In this document: positions 28,001-37,387 of the stretch, piece by piece
Layout: each line of letters starts with the position of its first letter
How positions within the stretch are numbered: position 1 is the stretch's first letter
Assembly: GCA_037447605.1 (NCBI GenBank)
Contig: CM074805.1
Span: forward strand, 4,933,461 to 4,997,460
DNA: 64,000 bases
Source of the DNA: Zygnema circumcarinatum
Taxonomy: Eukaryota; Streptophyta; Zygnematophyceae; Zygnematales; Zygnemataceae
Reading direction: 5' to 3'
Made by a program: the position numbers and the translations under genes
Notes under the pieces: generated by a model
Told to the model about the DNA's origin: nothing
Seen by the model: the letters and a program-made list of their open reading frames with translations, nothing else
Database searches by the model: none

Positions 28001-29672
28001 TCACTGCTGAGATGTAGTGCAGTTCTCATTCTTTTTATGCGAAGGCACTGTGAGTGCAGGTCGTTCAATGACAACTACCTCACAGGGTCTGTCTCGTTTC
28101 ACATATCAAACTCCTTAGATTGGTCATGCACATTCGCAATCGACATATCGTCAAATTACTTTTCAGGCCCAGTGAATATATTTGTTGACTGGCAACCTTT
28201 TTGCCCAGCAGCAGGTCGAAATTGCTTGTACGACAGCAATGACGGCTGCAGTTTTGAAAACCAAAGAGGTATTCAAGAGTGTGCGGGTTTCTGCAACGCC
28301 ACTCAGCCGAATGGCGCATGCGGCGGCCATGGCACATGCGCGATGATGATGACGGGGGGCCATGCATGGCCCGCATGCGCGTGCCACAACGGATATTCGA
28401 ACGCGGCTCAGAACTGGACTTGTCTCCCCGGTGAGGCTGCTTCCGGCACGCAACCAGTCAGGTCATGTGGGTCTTAAACGACTCTGCAAAGTTCATGTGA
28501 TTGGTACCAATGCATGTGTAGACCGTATGTTGTGCATTTGAAGCGTTGAGCATGCTGGCAGTCGGCGATCTCTCACCTGAGCCGTTACTTGGAGTGAGAG
28601 GTGCTTTGGTCTTAAGCACAACGGTTTGAAATTGAATTGTTTGAGCCTTGATTAGAGTTCCATGTCTTGGAGCCGGTACAAAAACTACATGCCCGCGTCT
28701 TGTTGGTAAGGGCAGGAAGGAGTGCATTTTCTTAAGACTCACGGTGAATGGCTGTCGTCTATTGCAGTACCGAGCCCCCCACCCCCCCCTCCTCGATCGC
28801 CACCACCTCGCCTCCCAGCTCCGTCCAAACGCCTCCCACCTCCCTCCCAACGCCTCCCACCTCCTCGCCAGCACCTCCCACCTCCCTCCCAACGCCTCCC
28901 ACCTCCTCGCCAGCACCTCCCACCTCCCTCCCAACGCCTCCCACCTCCTCGCCAGCACCTCCCACCTCCCTCCCAACGCCTCCCACCTCCTCGCCAGCAC
29001 CTCCCACCTCCCTCCCAACGCCTCCCACCTCCTCGCCAGCACCTCCCACCTCCCTCCCAACGCCTCCCACCTCCTCGCCAGCACCTCCCACCTCCCTCCC
29101 TCCCAACGCCTCCCACCTCCCACCTCCTCGCCAGCACCTCCCACCTCCCTCCCAACGCCTCCCACCTCCTCGCCAGCGCCTCCCACCTCCTCGCCAGCAC
29201 CTCCCACCTCCCTCCCAACGCCTCCCACCTCCTCGCCAGCACCTCCCACCTCCCTCCCAACGCCTCCCACCTCCTCGCCAGCACCTCCCACCTCCCTCCC
29301 AACGCCTCCCACCTCCTCGCCAGCACCTCCCACCTCCCTCCCAACGCCTTCCGCCTCCTCGCCAGCGCCTCCCTCCTCCACATCGAGGCCCTCCATCCTC
29401 CCCCTCGCGATTTCCACCCCCCCGCCCCCGCGCCCGACAGAGTGCGCCTCCGCCCGCGCGGCTTCCGCCTCCTCCCCGCCGCCCCGCTTCACCTCCGCCG
29501 CGCCGCTGACCTTCCCCCGACGGCGGCCCACTGCGCCTTTCGGGCCATTCGGACCTGCTTCAAAGTCAGCAGAAGTCATCGGTTGGTCGAAGGTTGTCTG
29601 CAGTCGCCTTCGTGTGGGGCCTTCAGTCGGAGTGAACTGGTTTGCACAAACATCAACGCTCCACTCGACTAA
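25006..29672 (+). CDS. Secreted leucine-rich-repeat protein with EGF-like segment and proline-rich tail
   Basis: Exons 25006-25123, 25421-25553, 25710-25781, 25975-26046, 26156-26227, 26506-26577, 27091-27162, 27312-27380, 27524-27586, 27777-27857, 28060-28430 and 28768-29672 join in frame to about 699 aa. The N-terminus has a hydrophobic signal-like stretch (LLLSLLCYFIQFGEA), then an LRRNT_2-type cap (LLSLKAAW...CSAFNGIQC). Plant-type LRRs follow with the GxIPxxL consensus; most units are one phase-2 exon of 72 nt. Exon 11 ends with an EGF-like CGGHGTC...CACHNGY...C segment. The last exon reads a 42-bp minisatellite as proline-rich repeats, as in cell-wall proteins. No kinase is seen. The exon 25975 acceptor is weak, and the last-exon frame is uncertain because the repeat changes register. 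Ligand or wall role is unknown. Confidence 0.7.
26305..26370 (+). pseudogene. Possible decayed LRR exon in the intron after exon 5
   Basis: After a tttctag acceptor the frame reads DSNLFGAFCHDFHGKLQLL, which matches the LRR pattern in part. No splice donor appears at the expected 72-nt point and a stop follows. Skipping it keeps the LRR gene in frame. Confidence 0.35.
28840..29365 (+). repeat. 42-bp proline-coding minisatellite, about 12 copies
   Basis: The unit contains cctcccaacgcctcccacc then tcctcgccagcacctccca, repeated head to tail with near identity. Extra short insertions near 29095 and 29120 change the reading frame between copies. One frame reads PPTSLPTPPTSSPA, another RLPPPRQHLPPPSQ, and both are open over long distances. 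It forms the 5' part of the last LRR-gene exon. Confidence 0.9.
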
Positions 29673-30704
29673 CAATGCTTTTGAGCATCGCTTTGCGAAT
29701 GTTGCATCAGTATTAACGCTGTGCGCATGGCACATTTGTTGTGCCTTTATCTGAAGCTCTGTGTTACTTGCGGAATGACCACCCATGCGTGTTTAGGCGG
29801 ATGCTTATTCACACAAGTCGGACGATTGGATCTACTATCGGAAATGGTTGGCAACCACTACCGCTGGTTCAGTTGTTGTCAACCATTGCCAATGATTTGC
29901 AACCATTGGTAAGTGAAGCCAGCCAACCATTCCCAACTGTTGCCGGTCATTGGATGGCGGGCCAAGGAGACAACGGTTAACAACAATCGGCAATGGTTTG
30001 CAACTCCGTTGGTTGGGAGACCCAGCCTATGGTTGGCAACCATTGGCACGCAATCGATGACCAATGGTTGTTGGTCCATCGGTCCGACCTGTGCTACTTC
30101 ACGCCGCTGACGATGCCTGGCCAGCCCTCCGGTTGATTGGATTCCTCAGTCGTTTCCTGATCAGCCAAATGTGGTCTAGTGGCGGGTCTGTTCGCGATAT
30201 AATATGCTGACAAAAGAGAAGGTCGTCAGTAATTATCTCCCAATGTGACATTTATGCAAAAGGCATTAGAGAAAGGGGTCTGGTGTATGGCATTGTTTCG
30301 TTTTTGCTAACCAGCAATGCCCTTCTAGCTGACCGATACAAGTGCTTACTTTCAGCCAAGCTTTGGTGTGAAATATGTACAATGTCAGCTTGCTCAGCTT
30401 TTCAACTTTGTCTACATTGTAGTCCGATTCTCTGACCAGAAACTGTTGTGCGCATCAGCAAATGGCTGATATGTCAGAGTATAGCCGGTTGTTGATTCGC
30501 CAAAGTATTGACGACAACTGCTTGAAGGGCAGATCTAGACACAATGCAATCACCAAGAAATCTTTCAACCTGCAAGCCCTAAAAATCTTGCACCTTGCGG
30601 AACAATCCGTGCTCCATTGTCCGCTTACAAACCTGCCCCCAAATTCTTGAAGCAGTCAACCTTCCGAAATCTGGCCTAAGGCGGCCTTGGTTTTTACACA
30701 CGCC
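29673..30704. other. Region between the LRR gene and the convergent cis-prenyltransferase
   Basis: No gene is recognised. It contains the 282-bp element at 29812-30093 with repeated ggttggcaacc motifs. The rest (30100-30700) is unique sequence without a convincing frame and probably includes 3' untranslated sequence of both genes. Confidence 0.5.
29812..30093. mobile_element. hAT-like non-autonomous element, short copy
   Basis: The ends cacaagtcggacgattgg and ccatcggtccgacctgtg are imperfect inverted repeats and match the ends of the larger copy at 55338-56058. The inside is packed with ggttggcaaccattgg-type palindromes. Flanking 8-mers cttattca (29804-29811) and ctacttca (30094-30101) agree at 6 of 8 positions, as an aged target-site duplication would. 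Confidence 0.6.
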
Positions 30705-32870
30705 TCATGTCCTCCTTCCAAACCTCCTCTCCCTTCGCTGAAATGAAGCCATGGCTGCCATATATTCCGCCTCCCCAAAGTCCGGCCAGCACACGGGGCT
30801 GAAGTAGAGCTCTGAATACGCAGTCTGCCAGAGCAGGAAATTGCTGAGCCTCTGTTCTCCGCTCGTCCGAATGAGAAGGTCGGGTTGGGAGAGCTCTCCC
30901 ATCCAGCTCGTTCCCAACTCCTTCTCTATGGCTGCTTCGGTGATATCAGAAGGTTGCATGGTTCCCATCTTTACCTTCTCTGCTAGCTGCTGGCAGGCTC
31001 TCGTCACGTCTCGTCTGCCACTATAACTCACCGCAATATTCAGCATAAGTCCTGAATTTCCAGCACTTACTTTGTGAGCTTCGGAAATCAGGGTTTGCAG
31101 TGAGTCGGGTAGCATATCGATGTCTCCTATAAACCGGACACAAATGTTTTCCCTGCACCCAGCAAAAACGCACGCTTTTTGCAACTACAATATGGAATAA
31201 CACCACCACCACCTTGCACAATACAATGATAGATTTATGACACAACAGAAGGAAGCAGATAGTGAAAGCTCCATTCAAAAACGCATCGCGGTAAGGGAAA
31301 GTAGGTAGATTGTGACAAGTGCCTTTTTCACCTATGCAAAGATGACAACTCTTGTTGAACTGCTCGCTCAAATAGACCCATCAAGAAAGAGACCTCCGTC
31401 TGCGATTCCACCCATCCGTATTCATCGATCAGTACTATCGATATTCTGTCTGGAAACCTTGAGACTGACGGGAAGTCACGTTTATCGTTGGATAGTCAGA
31501 CGTGGAAGGCAACGCAGCGAGAGAAAGCCCACAAATTACATTAGCCATACTTCAACCCATTCCACTTTATGTTCAGCTAATTACATTGCATGTCCTAGTC
31601 ATCATTTGTGATCAAGACCGACAAAAGGTTGCAAGAACTTCCATGCAATGGACGTTTCCTTCAAAAACCAGATTTTAGGAAAAAGTCAAAATAGCATTCG
31701 AAACAGCTGACAGCCGACAACGACAATCGAGCTCCGAAAGACCTCGAGCTTCGAAAAAAAAGAAGGGACAAGCACCTGCGAACGAAGCCAGTTTTCTGTC
31801 GAGAATGCAAAGACAGTGAGGGCCTTCAGACCCCATGTTGCCGAAAGCCGCACAATCTTCTGCAGGACTTGCAGTCCTACTTCGTGTCCTGCATTTCCTG
31901 GCAGTCCTTTTCTTTTCGCCCACCTCGAGTTTCCGTCCATAATTATTGCCACGTGGCGCGGCATGTTTCGTGGATTCAGATCCAAAAAATGCTCTTCTCG
32001 CAACATTTGCCCATCGCCTGATTCTGTCGAAACTCTTTCGAGCAGATTCGCAGCGGGAACATGTTTATCTTCCGTTGAGTCGCATAAAGGGGGATGTAAA
32101 GGCGATGAGCTACGAGACGCGTGAATGTGCAAGGAGGGGCTTGGGTTTACGGGGGACCGGAAAGGGCCATCGTCAGGGTGTGAGGAATTCGGGTTCGAAA
32201 AGCCAATGTTTGAGTAAGCAGAGTTTGGAAAACTGGGGTAAGTAAAACTAGGATTACAACTTGCAGGATTTGAAACTGCGGGAATCGACGCGGTAGAGTT
32301 GGAAACGTCAAGGGTAGAGTTAAGAAAATTAGGGTTAGACATGTTAGGGCTCAAAAGCTGCGGGTCTGAGTGGTTAGGGTGACTAAAAGCTGGCTTTGAG
32401 AAGCCCAAGCCTTCTGCATAGTGCCACGTGTCGCCCGCAGGGGTGTCCACGTGGACATGACTCCCAACCCCATTAGAGAAGCTCGCCACTCCGCTCTCCA
32501 AACTGTCACAAACGGCGCCGCAATTCGCCCCTCGTTCGTCTCCTCTATACGGGGCTCTGCTCTCCACTTTCTCCTCCGACAGGGACGCCGCTGTGGCAGA
32601 TGCGATGCCCCCCTTCGCCTGCCTCCGCCCATGGATCGAGCTTCTTCCTTCAGCAGCAGCAGGTGCGGAGAAGAGAGACGGAGTAACGGCGTGCTCTGCG
32701 ATGGCACTATCAAGCTCATATCCCTTCAGCCGCAGTAGGTGAGACGCGTTAGCTCCATAGCCTCCTCCTCCTCCTGCTCCTTTCCCTGAAATAGTACGAC
32801 CTTCCTTCCTCCGCGTGTGGTGGCCGTGGCGCGACTGCAGAGGCAGGCACTGCAGGGCCGCGGCCGCCAT
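30705..32870 (-). CDS. CPT: cis-Prenyltransferase (undecaprenyl/dehydrodolichyl diphosphate synthase family)
   Basis: Exons on the minus strand: 32870-31776, 31399-31332 and 31152-30705, joining in frame to 536 aa. The catalytic domain starts near residue 303 with MPRHVAIIMDGNSRWAKRKG (catalytic Asp312). It continues with TVFAFSTENW, EVSFLMGLFERAV and RFIGDIDMLP, and ends with the conserved RTSGEQRLSNFLLWQ (from residue 483) plus ELYFSPVCWPDF. These enzymes add isopentenyl units in cis to make polyprenyl diphosphates for dolichol or plastid polyprenols. The catalytic part has normal length; the roughly 300-residue N-terminus does not. It begins like a transit peptide (MAAAALQCLPL, basic and Ser-rich later) and includes an Asn/Ser/Pro-rich stretch at about residues 160-240. 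Plastid targeting is inference. Confidence 0.92.
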
Positions 32871-33004
32871 GGCTGGGCCTGCAGGAGGAGGTGGAGTGAG
32901 GGGATGGCTCCGCCAACCATTGAGAGGGAGCGAAGGGATTCAAAGGGACACGTGGCGCCACCACCAGCCACTGTATTGTACGGACGAAACACGTACTTTT
33001 ACTA

Positions 33005-33965
33005 GGAAAATTCTATTCTCACACCTTTTTTGTCTACACAGAGACCTTTTTTCGCCGGGCAGGTTCTATTTTGGAAAAGAAGGATTAAAAACAAAAAAAT
33101 GCTTTTTTACACCTTTCTGGAATCGATACAAACCTTTTTCCGCGGGCAGATTTTACCCCTGATTTTCTTTTTTGGAGAGAAAAAAATATCGGCTTGCCCG
33201 AATCCGCTAGGAGCGAAAGATCCGTCCGCCAAGAGATCGTTCGTGCGTGTGTGTCCTTCACGCGTGCAGTGAATCTCCGCCGTCGACTAACTCGCAGATC
33301 GCACCACGGCAGATCACCGTTCGATCTGCAGTTCGGGCTCGGTCCCAGCGAATGGCACGAGCCCACGTGTCCCGCCAAATCTGTCTCAAAGTGGATTCTT
33401 ACAAAATCTGTACGGTCACAGTTTCGAGGAAAGGCGAAATACCGTACATTGACTGTCTGGACCAATAAAAATTAGCTATGTCATAAATATAACACGTGGC
33501 AGGTGGTGATTGGTTTCCAGTCTTGGCGGTCCAGCTCGTAATTGTGCGGAGATCTCGGGCCGAGGGACGCGCGCTATAGCACGTGTCAAAAGGCTTTGGC
33601 GGGACACGTGGGCACGTATTCGCTGGGACCGAGCCCGACTGCAGATCGAGCGGTGATCTGCCGTGGTGCGATCTGCAAGCTAGTCGACGGCGGAGATTCA
33701 CCGCACGTGTAAAGGACGCACACCCGCGAACGATCGCATGGCGGAAGGAGCTTCCGCTCCGAGCGGATTCGGGCAAGCCGATATTTTTTCTTTCCAAAAA
33801 AAAAATCAGGGTTATAATCTGCCCGAAGGAAAAAGGTTTGTATTGGTTCCAGAAAGGTGTGAAAAAAGCATTTTTCGAATTTAAACCTTTTTTTTTCTAA
33901 AACTGAAGCTGCCGTCGAAAAAAGGTCTGTGTGTAGACAAAAAAGGTGTGAGAATAGAATTTCCC
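33005..33965. mobile_element. Mutator-like (MULE-type) non-autonomous element with long terminal inverted repeats
   Basis: The left arm from 33005 (ggaaaattctattctcacac) and the right arm ending at 33965 are inverted repeats over roughly 380 bp each with scattered differences, enclosing about 200 bp. Both sides are flanked by the identical 9-mer cttttacta (32996-33004 and 33966-33974). Long inverted repeats plus a 9-bp target duplication are the usual signature of Mutator-like elements. No transposase is coded. Confidence 0.8.
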
Positions 33966-34092
33966 CTTTTACTACGGTCATTTCGTACTGTACAATATTT
34001 TGTTGTACAGTACAGTATTCATTGTACAAAAATCGGCACCATATCGATACCGTATTGGTACCGTATCGTTACCTCGGGTAGGGCTAAGTGGG

Positions 34093-34980
34093 GGGTAACT
34101 CTACTGCACCCCCGCGATTTGTCTTTCGCACCCCCGTTTTGAAATTTTTTCCTGCCCGTTTTGGTTACCCCCCAGTTTTGAATATTTCGGGAAAAAATCT
34201 TTTTCCCGCCCCTTTCGTCCCGTTCGCTGCCCCTGTTGCGAAACGCTAAAAAAATAAATGTAAATTTTTTTTTACTTGTACGCGGTTGCCTTTTAACGGT
34301 AAAGTTTATGGGTGGGTTCCGGGAGGTGTTGAGTTCGGTTCTTTTCATTCCCCCTCCCTTCATTATTTTTTGGACATTCCATCCCCTCGTTTTCTCCTTT
34401 TCACTATTGACTTCCAACAATGTGCGACAAAAGAAAAAGGGATTTGCATTGGTCTCAAGATGGTGAGGCCATCAAATAAACATGGACAAAGTCAACATGG
34501 GAACCACAAGAAATTAGTCGCAAATGAAACAAGCACAAAATAAAAAAACTAGGAACAAAAAACTAAACTAAACTAAGCTTAAGTACAAAAACGCAACCTT
34601 AAACGCAACTGCAAAGGTCACCAATGTTGGGCAACTGTTACTCTCTGTTTTCAGGTTACCCTTAATTAAGGCAAGATCTTAAATTGTGGCCTGCTTGCTT
34701 GCAATTGCAAAACATTTTTTCCCTTCAACGTACTCGAAATAGCTCTTGTCCCGGCTGATTGCCAAACTGCGCGCGCCAGAAGGTCGACCTCGTTCCTTCA
34801 TAACCGGGTGAGGGTTTTGCAACTGCAATGGTTCGAGGGGGGGCAGCGGAGGGGACGAAAGGGGCGGGAAAAAGATTTTTTCCCGAAATATTCAAAACTG
34901 GGGGGTAACCAAAACGGGCAGGAAAAAATTTCAAAACGGGGGTGCGAAAGACAAATCGCGGGGGTGCAGTAGAGTTACCC
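34093..34980. mobile_element. Second MULE-type inverted-repeat element, copy left of the gap
   Basis: Starts gggtaactctactgcaccc and ends with its reverse complement; the terminal repeats run about 129 bp. The left flank is ctaagtggg (34084-34092). The right flank is not the expected direct repeat but the reverse complement of the left flank, which marks a misassembly. The same element reappears after the gap, where it is followed by ctaagtggg in direct orientation. Confidence 0.75.
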
Positions 34981-35252
34981 CCCACTTAGCCCTACCCGAG
35001 GTAACGATACGGTACCAATACGGTATCGATATGGTGCCGATTTTTGTACAATGAATACTGTACTGTACAACAAAATATTGTACAGTACGAAATGACCGTA
35101 GTAAAAGGGGAAATTCTATTCTCACACCTTTTTTGTCTACACACAGACCTTTTTTCGACGGCAGCTTCAGTTTTAGAAAAAAAAAGGTTTAAATTCGAAA
35201 AATGCTTTTTTCACACCTTTCTGGAACCAATACAAACCTTTTTCCTTCGGGC
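34981..35252. repeat. Inverted copy of 33821-34092 (probable assembly artefact)
   Basis: These 272 bases are the reverse complement of the flank and half-element left of the second transposon, as far as I can compare them without a mismatch, and they end at the N run. The best explanation is that the assembler passed through a terminal inverted repeat into the wrong flank. Confidence 0.85.
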
Positions 35253-36234
35253 NNNNNNNNNNNNNNNNNNNNNNNNNNNNNNNNNNNNNNNNNNNNNNNN
35301 NNNNNNNNNNNNNNNNNNNNNNNNNNNNNNNNNNNNNNNNNNNNNNNNNNNNNNNNNNNNNNNNNNNNNNNNNNNNNNNNNNNNNNNNNNNNNNNNNNNN
35401 NNNNNNNNNNNNNNNNNNNNNNNNNNNNNNNNNNNNNNNNNNNNNNNNNNNNNNNNNNNNNNNNNNNNNNNNNNNNNNNNNNNNNNNNNNNNNNNNNNNN
35501 NNNNNNNNNNNNNNNNNNNNNNNNNNNNNNNNNNNNNNNNNNNNNNNNNNNNNNNNNNNNNNNNNNNNNNNNNNNNNNNNNNNNNNNNNNNNNNNNNNNN
35601 NNNNNNNNNNNNNNNNNNNNNNNNNNNNNNNNNNNNNNNNNNNNNNNNNNNNNNNNNNNNNNNNNNNNNNNNNNNNNNNNNNNNNNNNNNNNNNNNNNNN
35701 NNNNNNNNNNNNNNNNNNNNNNNNNNNNNNNNNNNNNNNNNNNNNNNNNNNNNNNNNNNNNNNNNNNNNNNNNNNNNNNNNNNNNNNNNNNNNNNNNNNN
35801 NNNNNNNNNNNNNNNNNNNNNNNNNNNNNNNNNNNNNNNNNNNNNNNNNNNNNNNNNNNNNNNNNNNNNNNNNNNNNNNNNNNNNNNNNNNNNNNNNNNN
35901 NNNNNNNNNNNNNNNNNNNNNNNNNNNNNNNNNNNNNNNNNNNNNNNNNNNNNNNNNNNNNNNNNNNNNNNNNNNNNNNNNNNNNNNNNNNNNNNNNNNN
36001 NNNNNNNNNNNNNNNNNNNNNNNNNNNNNNNNNNNNNNNNNNNNNNNNNNNNNNNNNNNNNNNNNNNNNNNNNNNNNNNNNNNNNNNNNNNNNNNNNNNN
36101 NNNNNNNNNNNNNNNNNNNNNNNNNNNNNNNNNNNNNNNNNNNNNNNNNNNNNNNNNNNNNNNNNNNNNNNNNNNNNNNNNNNNNNNNNNNNNNNNNNNN
36201 NNNNNNNNNNNNNNNNNNNNNNNNNNNNNNNNNN
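35253..36234. other. 982-base assembly gap
   Basis: A continuous run of N, bounded on the left by an inverted flank copy and on the right by a direct repeat of 34274 onward. Confidence 0.99.
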
Positions 36235-36940
36235 ACTTGTACGCGGTTGCCTTTTAACGGTAAAGTTTATGGGTGGGTTCCGGGAGGTGTTGAGTTCGGT
36301 TCTTTTCATTCCCCCTCCCTTCATTATTTTTTGGACATTCCATCCCCTCGTTTTCTCCTTTTCACTATTGACTTCCAACAATGTGCGACAAAAGAAAAAG
36401 GGATTTGCATTGGTCTCAAGATGGTGAGGCCATCAAATAAACATGGACAAAGTCAACATGGGAACCACAAGAAATTAGTCGCAAATGAAACAAGCACAAA
36501 ATAAAAAAACTAGGAACAAAAAACTAAACTAAACTAAGCTTAAGTACAAAAACGCAACCTTAAACGCAACTGCAAAGGTCACCAATGTTGGGCAACTGTT
36601 ACTCTCTGTTTTCAGGTTACCCTTAATTAAGGCAAGATCTTAAATTGTGGCCTGCTTGCTTGCAATTGCAAACATTTTTTCCCTTCAACGTACTCGAAAT
36701 AGCTCTTGTCCCGGCTGATTGCCAAACTGCGCGCGCCAGAAGGTCGACCTCGTTCCTTCATAACCGGGTGAGGGTTTTGCAACTGCAATGGTTCGAGGGG
36801 GGGCAGCGGAGGGGACGAAAGGGGCGGGAAAAAGATTTTTTCCCGAAATATTCAAAACTGGGGGGTAACCAAAACGGGCAGGCAAAATTTTCAAAACGGG
36901 GGTGCGAAAGTCAAAACGCGGGGGTGCAGTAGAGTTACCC
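36235..36940. mobile_element. Right part of the second MULE-type element, copy after the gap
   Basis: Nearly identical to 34274-34980 apart from one A deletion near 36670 and several differences in the last 70 bases. It ends agagttaccc at 36940, followed by ctaagtggg (36941-36949), the same 9-mer as at 34084-34092. This is the true right end of the element. Confidence 0.8.
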
Positions 36941-37387
36941 CTAAGTGGGAGGGAGCAGGGGGGGGGGCAGGGGAGAGATCGCTTTTGCAGAGTGAAGAAA
37001 GCGCAGGGAATGGCGCCGCTGCAACAGTTCACCACTGCACCTTGTCCTCCAGAACGGAAAATTTCTTCCTTCAGAAGAACTTTGTGACCTTTTTCAATAA
37101 GAATTCGGTGTTACATAATTATCATTACAGGTCGGGTCCTTTACTGTACCGCCTTCGTTGGTCATTTTGCCATGAAGAGGCATCTATGTTTTGCCCGTTA
37201 CGTTCACACACGCCTCGAGTGTGAGTGCGGGGAACAACGCAGGAGAGAAACTCCCTTTCGGGGAGCTGTGACACGGCTTTAGCGGGGCCTTAGTCCAGAA
37301 ATAATGTGTAGCGCCAGAAATGACACAGAGTTTTAAGATGATCGAAATTTCATTATGCAAAGAACATTATACAGTACTGTATCATAG

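Larger units (their letters stand above)
32871..37387. other. Transposon-rich intergenic region with an assembly gap
   Basis: No host gene is supported. It holds a long-inverted-repeat element (33005-33965), a second one starting at 34093, an inverted flank copy (34981-35252), 982 N (35253-36234) and a repeat of the second element (36235-36940). From 36950 to 37387 the DNA is unique and probably downstream sequence of DONSON. Open frames through the N run have no meaning. Confidence 0.8.

Noticed and set aside
28840-29365. Regular 42-bp repeat array that could be mistaken for a CRISPR-like array
   Set aside because: Units are contiguous without variable spacers, are proline-coding, and sit in a eukaryotic gene.
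28458-29786. Long minus-strand open frame of 442 codons
   Set aside because: It is the antisense of the minisatellite (repeated Gly/Glu/Val/Trp/Arg) with no domain outside the repeat.
35044-36504. Open frames of 351-486 codons
   Set aside because: They consist almost entirely of unknown residues across the N run.
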